Assembly (NCBI RefSeq): GCF_005876855.1
Contig: NZ_QLAE01000013.1
Coordinates: 1-64,000 of the forward strand
Source of the DNA: Stutzerimonas nosocomialis
Lineage (GTDB): Bacteria; Pseudomonadota; Gammaproteobacteria; Pseudomonadales; Pseudomonadaceae
DNA: 64,000 bases
Direction of reading: 5' to 3'
Positions 44,528-55,461 of the stretch are shown here, piece after piece. The position numbers and the translations under genes are program-made. Below the pieces are notes generated by a model, which worked only from the letters and a program-made list of their open reading frames with translations, made no database searches and was not told the origin of the DNA. The stretch's first letter is position 1, and each line of letters starts with the position of its first letter.

Positions 44528-45949
44528 ATGAAATTATCCCTGCCCCGTTTCGATCGCGCGCCCGTTCTGGTGGTGGGCGACGTCATGCTCGACCGCTACT
44601 GGCATGGCGGTACGTCGCGGATTTCTCCGGAAGCGCCGGTGCCGGTGGTGCGTGTCGAGCAGATCGAGGACCGGCCGGGCGGCGCGGCCAACGTCGCACT
44701 GAATATCGCGGCGCTCGGCGCGCCTGCATCGCTGGTTGGCGTGACGGGCGTCGACGAAGCGGGGCAGAGCCTATCCGACAGTCTGGCTGCGGCAGGTGTC
44801 CAGGCGCACTTCCAGCAGATCGAGCGCCAGCCGACCATCGTCAAGCTGCGTGTCATGAGCCGCCACCAGCAATTGCTGCGGATGGACTTCGAGGAGCCTT
44901 TCGAAACCGATCCCGCACAGCTGTTGGCTTCGACCGAAACGTTGCTTTCGGGGGTCAAGGTGCTGGTGTTGTCGGATTACGGCAAGGGTGCGCTGAAGAA
45001 TCATCAGGCCCTCATCCAGGCTGCGCGGGCGAAAGGCATTCCGGTGCTGGCCGATCCCAAGGGCAAGAACTTTGAGGTCTATCGCGGCGCCACGCTGATC
45101 ACGCCGAACCTGGCGGAGTTCGAGGCGGTGGTGGGGCCTTGCATCGACGAGGCCGATCTCGTCGCCAAGGGGCTTGCGCTGATCGAGCAGCTGGACATGC
45201 AGGCGCTGCTGGTCACGCGCGGCGAGCATGGCATGACCCTGCTGCGCCCCGGTTGCCCGGAGCTGCACCTGCCGGCGCGCGCTCGGGAAGTCTTCGATGT
45301 GACCGGCGCCGGCGATACGGTGATTTCTACCCTGGCGGCGAGTCTCGCGGCGGGCGAGCCGTTGCCCCAGGCGGTGGCGCTGGCGAACCTGGCGGCAGGG
45401 ATCGTGGTCGGCAAGCTCGGGACCGCCTGCATCAGCGCGCCGGAGCTGCGCCGCGCGGTGCAGCGTGAAGAGGGCTCGGAGCGGGGCGTGATGACGTTCG
45501 AGCAGCTGCTGACGGTGATCGAGGATGCCCGCGCCCAGGGCGAGAAGATCGTCTTCACCAACGGCTGCTTCGACATCCTGCATGCCGGGCATGTGACCTA
45601 TCTCGAGCAGGCGCGCGCGCAGGGCGATCGGCTGGTGGTCGCGGTCAACGACGACGGCTCGGTCAGCCGTCTGAAGGGCCCGGGTCGGCCGATCAACTCC
45701 GTCGACCGGCGCATGGCCGTGCTGGCCGGGCTCGGTGCGGTGGACTGGGTGGTCTGTTTCCCCGAGGACACGCCGGAAAACCTGTTGGCGCAGGTCAAGC
45801 CCGATGTGCTGGTCAAGGGGGGCGACTACGGGGTCGACCAGGTGGTCGGTGCCGATCTGGTCAAGGCCTATGGCGGCACGGTGAAGGTGCTCGGGCTGGT
45901 CGAGAACAGCTCCACGACCGCCATCGTCGAGAAGATCCGCAGCCGCTGA
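44528..45949 (+). CDS. hldE: Bifunctional heptose-7-phosphate kinase/heptose-1-phosphate adenylyltransferase
   Basis: A 473-residue two-domain enzyme that makes ADP-heptose for the LPS inner core. The N-terminal ribokinase-like domain (1-320) carries [17 protein letters not shown] and the catalytic [15 protein letters not shown] near residue 256. The C-terminal nucleotidyltransferase (about 340-473) has [17 protein letters not shown] with the HxGH motif. The start at ATG 44528 ([20 protein letters not shown]) follows the promoter. Its product feeds WaaC and WaaF in this window. A GCTGACG/CGTCAGC inverted repeat covers its stop and that of the convergent gene. Confidence 0.96.
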   Translation: MKLSLPRFDRAPVLVVGDVMLDRYWHGGTSRISPEAPVPVVRVEQIEDRPGGAANVALNIAALGAPASLVGVTGVDEAGQSLSDSLAAAGVQAHFQQIERQPTIVKLRVMSRHQQLLRMDFEEPFETDPAQLLASTETLLSGVKVLVLSDYGKGALKNHQALIQAARAKGIPVLADPKGKNFEVYRGATLITPNLAEFEAVVGPCIDEADLVAKGLALIEQLDMQALLVTRGEHGMTLLRPGCPELHLPARAREVFDVTGAGDTVISTLAASLAAGEPLPQAVALANLAAGIVVGKLGTACISAPELRRAVQREEGSERGVMTFEQLLTVIEDARAQGEKIVFTNGCFDILHAGHVTYLEQARAQGDRLVVAVNDDGSVSRLKGPGRPINSVDRRMAVLAGLGAVDWVVCFPEDTPENLLAQVKPDVLVKGGDYGVDQVVGADLVKAYGGTVKVLGLVENSSTTAIVEKIRSR

Positions 45950-45964
45950 CGTATCGCGAGCGCG

Positions 45965-46879
45965 TCAGCTGGCGTTCTGCCGGGCGCGCGTCGGCACCGG
46001 TGGCTGGATGTTCTGCTGGCTGACCCAGTCCTTCCAGCGGGCGCGCTCCTCGCGCACGGTCCAGCCGATCTGCGGTGCGAAACTCTCCGAAAGGTACAGG
46101 CCTCGGGTACTGGCCGGTGTCAGCATGCCCTTGCGCAACGTCAGCAGCTCCGCCGTCGGGCGGCCTTCGTGCAACGGAATCAGGTAGAGGTCAGGCTTGC
46201 TGCGCTCCAGGCGGGCGACCAGCTTGTCGTCCTCGATGCGCTCGTCGACATGAAACAGGCTCAGTTGCTTGCAGTCCTTGGGCAGGTCCAGGCGCATGTC
46301 ATAGACCAGCTGCAGCGAGGCGGTGGGCAGGTGCACATAGGCCCGCGGCCGTTCCATCAGGGTCATGCTGCCGCATTGCACGGGCCGCGCCGACCCCGAC
46401 AGCGAGCCCAGGTTGAAATTGGCCGATTCGCGGTAGCGCAGCGCGTTGGCGTAGGGTGTCGGCAGCCAGGTATCGCCAAAGCGGCCGGCGAGCCAGCCGT
46501 CGCTGGTTTCGAGCAGGCACTCCTCGGCGATTTCCTGGATGGCGGTGAGCAGTGGCAGGTTGAGCTCATGGGCCGGAACGTAGCCGGATATCAGCTTGAG
46601 AACGACGTCGCCGCGATCCAGGCGTTGCTGGCGCACCAGGATCCAGTATTCGCGCCCCTGCCACGCGAGGGTCAGGCGAACCGAAACGCCCAGGTTGGCC
46701 AGCTCGACGGAGAACCGCTCCGGATCCTCGACGTCGATCGGGCGACGTCGTTCGAGCATCTGGCTGAAGTTGAGCGGCGTGCCCAGGCTCTGGTAGCGCA
46801 GGCCTTCGGGGCTGGCCTCGACGCTCAGGGGCAGGGTCTTGAAGGAAGCAGGGTTCTTTCGAATGAGGACTCGCGGCAT
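45965..46879 (-). CDS. Conserved pseudomonad protein of unknown function
   Basis: A 304-residue soluble protein opening MPRVLIRKNPASFKTLPLSV. I recall similar proteins being annotated loosely as a metal ABC transporter ATPase, but no Walker motif is visible, so that label is not supported. The sequence has no signal peptide or membrane helix. It follows the aldo/keto reductase on the same strand after 41 bases, so it may be the last gene of an operon running emrE-like, FAD oxidoreductase, aldo/keto reductase and this gene. The function is unknown. Confidence 0.75.
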   Translation of the reverse strand: MPRVLIRKNPASFKTLPLSVEASPEGLRYQSLGTPLNFSQMLERRRPIDVEDPERFSVELANLGVSVRLTLAWQGREYWILVRQQRLDRGDVVLKLISGYVPAHELNLPLLTAIQEIAEECLLETSDGWLAGRFGDTWLPTPYANALRYRESANFNLGSLSGSARPVQCGSMTLMERPRAYVHLPTASLQLVYDMRLDLPKDCKQLSLFHVDERIEDDKLVARLERSKPDLYLIPLHEGRPTAELLTLRKGMLTPASTRGLYLSESFAPQIGWTVREERARWKDWVSQQNIQPPVPTRARQNAS

Positions 46880-46920
46880 CTCGGGCTCCTTCTCGCGTCG
46901 GGCGTGGCCGCTCGAGCGGC

Positions 46921-47730
46921 TCAGGATTGTTGATCTAATACGGCCGCAACGCTGGCGACGTTATCCGACAGATGTTGCAGGTTGATGGTTCCGACGATGG
47001 CGCTGGCGACACCGGGCTCGCCGAACAGCAGTTCGAAGCTGCGCCTCACCGGGTCTTCGCCGTTGGCAAGGCACGCATGGCCGCTGGCCAGGGCCTTTTT
47101 CACCAGGATGCCTTTGGCGTGCGCGGCGGCGTAGTCGATCACCGCTTTCTCCTCGCGCGCCTGCAGGTTGTAGGTGACCATCGCGCAGTCGCCCTCGCGC
47201 AGAGCGAGCAGGCCACCCTCGACGGTCTTGCCGGAGAACCCGAACGCCAGCAGCTTGCCCTCGCGCTTGAGGTCGGCGAGCGTCTGGTAGACGTCGGATT
47301 GCTCGAGGATCGCCAGGTCGTTGCCGTCGGAATGGACCAGCACCAGGTCGATCCGGTCGGTTTTCAGGCGCTTGAGGCTGCGCTCGACCGAATAGCGGGT
47401 GTGGGCGGCGGAAAAGTCGAAGCGCGACTGCCCGTTCTCGAATTCCTCGCCGACCTTGCTCACCAGCACCCAGTCGTTCCGCCGACCCTGCAGCAGCGGG
47501 CCGAGTCGCTCCTCGCTGGTGCCGTATGCCGGCGCGGTGTCGATCAGGTTGATGCCCAGTTCGCGGGCGCAGGCGAGCAGCCGGAGGGCCTGCTGGTCGT
47601 CGGGAATGGTGAATCCGTTGGGGTACTTGACGCCCTGGTCGCGCCCGAGCTTCACGGTGCCCAGGCCCAGCGGCGACACCCGAAGGCCGGTGCTGCCCAA
47701 CGGGCGATGCAGGTCATGCAGCGTCTTCAC
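46921..47730 (-). CDS. Aldo/keto reductase
   Basis: A 269-residue TIM-barrel NAD(P)H-dependent oxidoreductase. Catalytic residues are visible: Asp and Tyr in LIDTAPAYGTSEERLG, Lys in VLVSKVGEEF and His in LVLVHSDGND. The start is GTG at 47730, with GGAGGAG eight bases upstream and a GTGA overlap with the stop of the upstream FAD oxidoreductase gene. This fits better than any longer frame on that strand. The substrate is unknown. The coupling suggests the two redox enzymes act on related metabolites. Confidence 0.88.
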   Translation of the reverse strand: MKTLHDLHRPLGSTGLRVSPLGLGTVKLGRDQGVKYPNGFTIPDDQQALRLLACARELGINLIDTAPAYGTSEERLGPLLQGRRNDWVLVSKVGEEFENGQSRFDFSAAHTRYSVERSLKRLKTDRIDLVLVHSDGNDLAILEQSDVYQTLADLKREGKLLAFGFSGKTVEGGLLALREGDCAMVTYNLQAREEKAVIDYAAAHAKGILVKKALASGHACLANGEDPVRRSFELLFGEPGVASAIVGTINLQHLSDNVASVAAVLDQQS

Positions 47731-48902
47731 GGTAGCAACTCCTCCCAGAAGGGCCTGGCCAGCGGCGGACGCGGCAGGGTCGGAAGCGGCGCGTGGGGCA
47801 GGGGGTGGATGCCGTCGTTTCGGAGCGCGGCTTCGACGCGGTCGGAAAAGTCCGGCGCGAGGGCGAGCTTGGTCGGCCAGCCGACCAGCAGGCGGCCCTG
47901 TTCGGCGAGAAAGGCGTTGTCCGGTCGGACCTGGTTCGATTGCGCCGGCTCGGCGCGCTCGACCCGCAGCGTGGCCCACTGCGCATCGCTGAGGTCGATC
48001 CAGGGCACCAGGTCCGCCAGCTCGCGCCTGGCGGCTTCGATCTGCGCTTCGGGCGCGCGCGCCACGCCGTCCGCCTCGGCAAGGTCGCCGCCCAGGTACC
48101 AGACCCAGCGGCCGTCGCTCGCCGGATGGCTGGTCACCGTGACGCGCGGCTTGGTGCCGCCCCCCAGGCAATGGGCGTACAGCGGCTTGAGGTTGACCGA
48201 CTTGACGATGACCATGTGCAGCGGTCGCCGCTGCATCGCGGGTTGGTCCAGCCCCAGCGAGGCGAGCAGCTCGGCATTGCCGGCGCCGGCGTTGAGCACG
48301 ATGCGCTGGGCCCTTATCGCGATGCCGTCGACCGTCAGCCCGACGAGTTCCGCGCCTTCGTGCAGAGGCTCGATCCGCGTGGCCGCCATCAGGCTGTCAC
48401 CGGCCAGCTGCGCCAGGCGCGCGATCAGGCTGGGAACGTCGAGCACCAGCTCGCTCAGGCGGTACACCTTGCCCTTGAAGCGGGAATTCTGCAGCGCCGG
48501 GGGCAGCGCGTCGCCCTTGACCTGTTCGACGCGCGAACGCACCGCCTTGCTGGCGAAGAAGCTGGTGAGGTTGCCGGCCAGCGTGCCGGGCGACCACAGG
48601 TAATGCGCATCCGACAGCAGGCGTACGCCGGCCAGATCGAGTTCGCCGGTGCCGGCGATCGCCTCGCGCCAGCGGCGGGGCATGTCGGCGATGGCCTCGG
48701 AGGCGCCGGTCAGCGCGCCGTGCAGCGCATACTTGGTGCCGCCGTGGATGATGCCCTGGGATTTGATGCTCTGTCCGCCACCCAGCGCGCCGCGCTCGAG
48801 CAGTACCGTCGAATAGCCCTGCTGGCGCAGGCGTGCATTGAGCCATAGTCCGGCGACGCCGCCGCCGACGATCAGTACGTCTGTGCTCAGGGATGTGGAC
48901 AT
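47727..48902 (-). CDS. FAD-dependent oxidoreductase, DAO family
   Basis: A 391-residue flavoprotein of the D-amino-acid oxidase/glycerol-3-phosphate dehydrogenase superfamily. The ADP-binding motif VLIVGGGVAGLWLNARLRQQ is at residues 8-27, and the second-domain GRLLVGWPTKLA lies near the C-terminus. KSQGIIHGGTKYAL near residue 46 forms part of the flavin pocket. ATG 48902 has GAGG seven bases upstream. It corresponds to PA4991 by position. The substrate is unknown. It is translationally coupled to the aldo/keto reductase. Confidence 0.87.
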   Translation of the reverse strand: MSTSLSTDVLIVGGGVAGLWLNARLRQQGYSTVLLERGALGGGQSIKSQGIIHGGTKYALHGALTGASEAIADMPRRWREAIAGTGELDLAGVRLLSDAHYLWSPGTLAGNLTSFFASKAVRSRVEQVKGDALPPALQNSRFKGKVYRLSELVLDVPSLIARLAQLAGDSLMAATRIEPLHEGAELVGLTVDGIAIRAQRIVLNAGAGNAELLASLGLDQPAMQRRPLHMVIVKSVNLKPLYAHCLGGGTKPRVTVTSHPASDGRWVWYLGGDLAEADGVARAPEAQIEAARRELADLVPWIDLSDAQWATLRVERAEPAQSNQVRPDNAFLAEQGRLLVGWPTKLALAPDFSDRVEAALRNDGIHPLPHAPLPTLPRPPLARPFWEELLP

Positions 48903-48976
48903 GTCCGGCCTCGCGTTGGAAACAGGGCGGCAGTATAACCCGCGCCGTTCAGGCGGGTTTCGGCGGCGCTGCCGGG

Positions 48977-49309
48977 TCAGTGCCCGGTGCTGCTGGAAAA
49001 CAGCTGGATCACCACCACGCCCGCGATGATCAGCACCATCCCCAGCACGGCCGGCAGGTCGAGCTTCTGGGCGTAGAGGACCGAGGCGGCGACGCTCACC
49101 AGGACGATGCCCAGGCCTGCCCAGATCGCATAGGCGATACCCACCGGGATGCTCTTGACCACGAGGCTCAGCATCCAGAACGAAATGCAATAGCCGAACA
49201 CGACCAGCGCCAGCGGCAACGGCTTGTTGAACCCGTCGAGCGCTTTCATCGAGGTGGTGGCGATCACTTCTGCGGCGATGGCCAAGGCGAGGTAGAGGTA
49301 GGCGGGCAT
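48977..49309 (-). CDS. emrE: Small multidrug resistance (EmrE-like) transporter
   Basis: A 110-residue four-helix proton-coupled antiporter. The essential membrane glutamate is E14 (AIAAEVIATTS), and the signature GIAYAIWAGLGIVLV is in helix 3. It acts as a dimer that exports quaternary cations. ATG 49309 is preferred over longer in-frame starts because AAGGA precedes it and the first helix begins directly. It is 74 bases upstream of the FAD oxidoreductase gene, as I recall for PA4990. Confidence 0.9.
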   Translation of the reverse strand: MPAYLYLALAIAAEVIATTSMKALDGFNKPLPLALVVFGYCISFWMLSLVVKSIPVGIAYAIWAGLGIVLVSVAASVLYAQKLDLPAVLGMVLIIAGVVVIQLFSSSTGH

Positions 49310-49453
49310 GGGCAGTCCTTGAGCGAAGGCGGGCGGTTGCGCGTCGAGAATGACAGGCAACGCTAGCATTGATCGTACGTCCGGCGCATGGCTGGCCGCG
49401 TCCCGCATCGGTACGCTCCGCGCCACCGCCGCCTTTTGCTAAGCTGCGCGGCC

Positions 49454-50722
49454 ATGAACAGACCCCTCTATACGCTGCTTTTTCACCTCGCCCTGCCGCT
49501 GATCGCGTTGCGCCTGCTGTGGCGCGCCTGGCGGGCTCCGGCCTATTCGCGCCGAGTCGGCGAGCGCTTCGCCGTGGGCCTGCCACCCCTGCGCCAGGGC
49601 GGCATCTGGGTGCATGCGGTCTCGGTTGGCGAAAGCATCGCCGCCGCGCCGATGATCCGTGAGCTGATGGCGCGGTATCCGCAGATGCCGATCACCGTCA
49701 CCTGCATGACTCCCACCGGTTCCGAGCGCATTCGGGCGCTGTTCGGCGACAGCGTCCAGCATTGCTACCTGCCCTACGACCTGCCCTGGGCGGCGGCGCG
49801 CTTTCTCGATCGCCTGCGCCCGCAGCTGGCGGTAGTGATGGAGACCGAACTGTGGCCCAACCACATCCACCAGTGCGCCCGACGCGGCATTCCGGTGGTG
49901 CTGGCCAATGCGCGGTTGTCCGAGCGTTCGGCCCGTGGCTATGGGCGGTTCGGCGGGCTCGTCGCGCCGATGCTGGCCGAGCTGGCCTGCATCGCCGTGC
50001 AGACCGAGGCCGAGGCCGAGCGTTTCCGGGCGCTGGGCGCGCGGGCGGAGGCGGTGCAGGTGACCGGGTCGATCAAGTACGACCTGGCCATCGATCCGCA
50101 GCTCTGCGAGCGCGCTGCCCTGCAGCGGCAGGCATGGCGGGAGCGGCCGGTGTGGATCGCGGCCAGTACCCATCGTGGGGAAGACGAGGTCGTCCTTTCG
50201 GCTCACCGCCAGCTCCTGGCGGATCGTCCCGACGCGTTGCTGATTCTGGTGCCGCGTCATCCCGAGCGGTTCGGCGACGTGCATGCGCTGGCGCGCAGGC
50301 AAGGGTTCGCCACGGTCAGGCGATCGCTCGACGAGCCGGTCGGTGCAGATACCCAGGTTCTGCTCGGAGACACCATGGGCGAGCTGCTCTATTTCTATGC
50401 GCTGGCGGATCTCGCCTTCGTCGGCGGCAGCCTGGTGCCCAACGGCGGGCACAACCTGCTCGAGCCGGCGGCGCTGGGCAAGCCGGTGCTCAGCGGTCCG
50501 CACCTGTTCAACTTCGAGGAAATCGCTGCGCGGTTGCGTGAAGGTGGTGCCCTGGTGCAGGTCGAAGACGCCGAAGGGCTCCATGCGCAACTGCTGCGCC
50601 TATGGAGTGATGATGCGGCTGCGGCGCGGATGCGCGAGGCCGGGCTCTCGGTGGTCAGGGCCAACCAGGGAGCGTTGCGGCGCCTGCTGGACATCCTCGG
50701 TGCGGCCCTGGCGCGCCCTTGA
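49454..50722 (+). CDS. waaA: 3-deoxy-D-manno-octulosonate (Kdo) transferase
   Basis: A 422-residue GT30 membrane-associated enzyme that adds Kdo residues to lipid IVA, the first committed core step. A hydrophobic N-terminal anchor (YTLLFHLALPLIALRLLW) precedes GIWVHAVSVGESIAAAPMIR near residue 50. The donor-site motifs are VAVVMETELWPN-like (VVMETELWPNHIHQCARRGI) near 127 and GGSLVPNGGHNLLEPAALGK near 320. ATG 49454 is used; an ATG 22 codons upstream adds a non-hydrophobic arginine-rich stretch foreign to the family. It converges with tolC at a shared terminator. Confidence 0.95.
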   Translation: MNRPLYTLLFHLALPLIALRLLWRAWRAPAYSRRVGERFAVGLPPLRQGGIWVHAVSVGESIAAAPMIRELMARYPQMPITVTCMTPTGSERIRALFGDSVQHCYLPYDLPWAAARFLDRLRPQLAVVMETELWPNHIHQCARRGIPVVLANARLSERSARGYGRFGGLVAPMLAELACIAVQTEAEAERFRALGARAEAVQVTGSIKYDLAIDPQLCERAALQRQAWRERPVWIAASTHRGEDEVVLSAHRQLLADRPDALLILVPRHPERFGDVHALARRQGFATVRRSLDEPVGADTQVLLGDTMGELLYFYALADLAFVGGSLVPNGGHNLLEPAALGKPVLSGPHLFNFEEIAARLREGGALVQVEDAEGLHAQLLRLWSDDAAAARMREAGLSVVRANQGALRRLLDILGAALARP

Positions 50723-50741
50723 TTCTGCAGCCCGCAAAGAA

Positions 50742-50765
50742 AGCCCGGCAATGCCGGGCTTTTTT
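50742..50765. terminator. Bidirectional terminator between waaA and tolC
   Basis: Nine-bp arms (AGCCCGGCA and TGCCGGGCT, 50742-50760) are followed by T residues on the plus strand and preceded by AAAGAA, so the minus strand also ends in a short T-run. It can end both convergent genes. Confidence 0.9.
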
Positions 50766-50767
50766 CG

Positions 50768-52222
50768 TCAGCGATCCAGGTTGGCCGGGCGGCCGAGGTT
50801 CTGCGACAGGTCCGGCGGCAGGAAGTCGGTGTCCGGGTCGTAGTCCGGCTTGAGGTACTGGCCGAGCGTCTCGAGGTCCGCCGGGCTCAGCGTGCCGGCC
50901 GCCTGCTTGAGCCGCAGGTTGTCGAGGATGTAGTCGTAGCGCGCGTTGTTGTAGTCGCGCACGGCGGCGAACAGGCGACGCTGGGTGTCGAGCACATCGA
51001 CGATGTTGCGGGTGCCGACCTGATAGCCGATTTCGGTGGCTTCCAGCGCGCTCTGGTTGGAGACGATCGACTGGCGGCGGGCCTGGACCTGTTCCACGTC
51101 GGTGTTCACCGCCCGATGCAGGTTGCGGGTGTTTTCCACCACCTGGCGGCGCAGGCTCTCGCGCTGCTGCTCGGTCTGGTCGAGACGGTAGTAGGCTTCG
51201 CGCGACTGCGAGGTGGTCAGGCCGCCACTGTAGAGGGGGATGTTGAGCTGCAGGCCGATGGTGCGCTGCTCGACGTCACCGTTGTAGCGCGGGTAGCCGG
51301 GCACCGCCGAAACACCGGTGTTGGTGAAGCCCAGGCTGTCGTTGTCGCCACGGCGATAGGAGGCCACCGCATCGACCGTCGGGGCATGTCCGGCGCGACG
51401 CTGGCGCAGCGTCTCCTCGGCGGCGGTGACGGCGTGGTTGACCGCCTGCAGGTTGAGGTTCTGGCGGGCGGCGGTGTCCACCCAGGCCTTGGCGTCGTTG
51501 GGGACGGGCGCCAGTACCGGCAGGCTGTGTTCGATGCCTTCGAGGGCGACGTATTCCCGGTTGGTCAGGGTGAAGAGCGCCTGGAAGGCGTCGTCGACCT
51601 GGCGCTGGGCAAGCATCCGGTTGGCGCGTGCGGTGTCGTAGCCGGCCTGGGCTTCGAGCATGTCGGTGCGGTCCGAGAGGCCGACCTCGAAGCGCTCGTT
51701 GGCCTGGTCCAGCTGACGCCTGAACGCCGCCTCCTCGGATTTGACCGCGGCCAGGTTGTCCTGGGCGCGCAGCACCGCGAAATAGCTTTGCGCGCTCTGC
51801 AGGATGAGGTCCTGCTGGGCGATGGAGAATTCCAGCGCCGCCTGCTCGCTGGTGGCTTCGGCGGCCCTGAGTCCGAACCAGCGATCGGCGCGGAACAGTG
51901 GCTGGCTCAGGCTGGCCTGGTAGACGTTGCCGCTGCGCGAAATCGACTGCGAGCCCATGCTGGTGTCGACATCGGTGTGCGTATTGCTGATCTCGGCCCC
52001 GGCGCTCAGCTGCGGCAGCAGGCCGGCGCGTGCCTGGGGCACCACTTCCTGCAGGGCGTTGAACTGCGCACGGGCGGCGGCGAGGTCGGCGTTGTTGGCG
52101 ACCGCCTCGCGGTAGACGCTAACCAGATCCGTACGAAGGGGAAGTGGAGCCGCGGTTTGCTGAGCGCTGGCGACACCGGTCGCAGCGGCCACCGCGATTG
52201 CCAGAGAGAATCTGCGCAACAT
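50768..52222 (-). CDS. tolC: TolC-family outer-membrane efflux protein
   Basis: A 484-residue outer-membrane channel for type I secretion and drug efflux. A signal peptide ends near residue 20 (GVASAQQ). Two repeated coiled-coil/barrel halves are visible, with SLSQPLFRADRWFGLRAAEA near residue 105 and LQLNIPLYSGGLTTSQSREA near 320. In P. aeruginosa the TolC homologue OpmH lies next to thiC, as here. ATG 52222 is chosen because it directly opens the signal peptide. It is divergent from the thiC riboswitch. Confidence 0.9.
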   Translation of the reverse strand: MLRRFSLAIAVAAATGVASAQQTAAPLPLRTDLVSVYREAVANNADLAAARAQFNALQEVVPQARAGLLPQLSAGAEISNTHTDVDTSMGSQSISRSGNVYQASLSQPLFRADRWFGLRAAEATSEQAALEFSIAQQDLILQSAQSYFAVLRAQDNLAAVKSEEAAFRRQLDQANERFEVGLSDRTDMLEAQAGYDTARANRMLAQRQVDDAFQALFTLTNREYVALEGIEHSLPVLAPVPNDAKAWVDTAARQNLNLQAVNHAVTAAEETLRQRRAGHAPTVDAVASYRRGDNDSLGFTNTGVSAVPGYPRYNGDVEQRTIGLQLNIPLYSGGLTTSQSREAYYRLDQTEQQRESLRRQVVENTRNLHRAVNTDVEQVQARRQSIVSNQSALEATEIGYQVGTRNIVDVLDTQRRLFAAVRDYNNARYDYILDNLRLKQAAGTLSPADLETLGQYLKPDYDPDTDFLPPDLSQNLGRPANLDR

Positions 52223-52400
52223 TGCATCTATCCATGAGGCGGGCAAGGGAGACGGCAAGGCTATGCCGGGTCCGATAGAGGGTCAAGAAGTGTCTCGGGG
52301 CGCGCCATGCGGGACGTCGAGGGGGCGACAGCCCGTCTCGCGCGTGAATTGCCGGTCAGGCGCGTGGCAATGCTGGCCACTCTTGATTAGACTCGACCCG

Positions 52401-54485
<2,085 letters not shown>

Positions 54486-54680
54486 CGGGCCCGAACGCTG
54501 CATGTGCTGTATGTGCAGCTTCTGGTCGCGGGCGGGGCGCAAAGCGTCCCGTCGGCTTCCAAAATGAACGATAACCGAGGCTGTTGGGATGAATACCTTG
54601 CTGGTTGTGATTTCTCAGATTGCCTCCGGATATTTGCGCAATCTGGAATGCGACCAACCAGTTCTTCTCATGATCCCCTG
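54486..54680. other. Gap after thiC with a possible 30-codon ORF
   Basis: No clear terminator is seen; GGGGCGCAAAGCGTCCC (about 54535-54551) is a weak hairpin without a T-run. An ATG at 54589 with GAGG eight bases upstream opens a 30-codon frame (MNTLLVVISQIASGYLRNLE and so on) ending at 54681, just as the transposase remnant begins. It could be the cut-off 5' end of an older gene or chance. Confidence 0.3.
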
Positions 54681-55057
54681 ATGAGACTGCAGCAAGCACG
54701 CCTCACGGTCAGCCCTTTGGTTCATGCCCAGCAGGGCTTGCGTGCCGAGGAGGCTGCTCGGGCCTCCGGCGACATGGCAAAGCGACGACGCGCCTCATGC
54801 TATGTCCGAAGTCTTGATGGTACGCCTCGCCGAACAACGCTGTGCTCGCAAGATTGGTCGGCAGTTGCAAACGAGCTGGGCTTGGCCCTAAGCACAGCGG
54901 CACATCGCCTCGAATGGTTGGCTTGCATCATCTGGCCGAGCTGAATCCAGCACGTCCGGTGATCTGCTATGAGTACCAGGGATGGTATCTGGACTCAAAG
55001 AAGTGGGTCGATTTTTCGCAAGCCGGCCATCTCGTTACGGGAGACTGCAAGCAGTAG
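54681..55057 (+). pseudogene. Decayed IS481-family transposase fragment
   Basis: Three stretches match, from memory, the N-terminal half of IS481 transposases. The first is QQARLTVSPLVHAQQGLRAE with EEAARASG, the start of the HTH region. The second, in the same frame, is VANELGLALSTAAHRLE. The third, after a frame change, is GLHHLAELNPARPVICYEYQ, then SKKWVDFSQAGHLVTGD. The region between the first two is scrambled or deleted, and the DDE catalytic core and 3' end are missing. The reading frame is broken, so it is inactive. Terminal inverted repeats were not identified. It marks the boundary between thiC and the accessory glycosylation cluster. Confidence 0.82.
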
Positions 55058-55461
55058 CTCGGATAGCGCCGGCTGGGAGTTGTCCATAGGGCCATCGACG
55101 AGGCCAGTCGATACCGTTCAGCTCGGATGAATCCGAAACCGTTCGTTTGGTTTTGTAATTTGTCGACGTGCCCGGTTGGCTATGCCGGTCGGTTTATCGC
55201 TACCACAAAGGCGATAAATGCCCACTTGCGGAAACTTTTTAGGCTTTCCGCCCTCCAATATCCGCTCCAGTCTAAGAGCTGTTAGCAGAACGCCTAAGCA
55301 CTTCTTGACGGAGGGCTCCGAAGGTATCGGAACCGGTCGCGTTAAAGCTCGTTCTCTTTGGGTCTAGGGTAAGCCTGATTCTGCAAGCTGCTGTGCAGGC
55401 CCTTCCTATGGGCGATGTAACGCAATGACTATCAATATGGAGTTCACGAGGTAAGTTCTGC
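55058..55461. other. A/T-richer non-coding stretch with paired hairpins
   Basis: No supportable gene is seen in these 404 bases. They hold two adjacent hairpins, each with 7-bp arms and a 10-base loop: TTATCGC/GCGATAA at 55194-55217 and GCGGAAA/TTTCCGC at 55228-55251. CCGG repeats lie just before them. The right end carries the GAGG ribosome site of the next gene. The stretch probably contains the promoter of the accessory cluster, but no convincing -35/-10 pair was found by eye. Confidence 0.55.

Noticed and set aside
45945-45969. Inverted repeat GCTGACG/CGTCAGC over the hldE stop as a terminator
   Set aside because: The arms pair but no T-tract follows on either strand, so it is recorded only as a weak structure.
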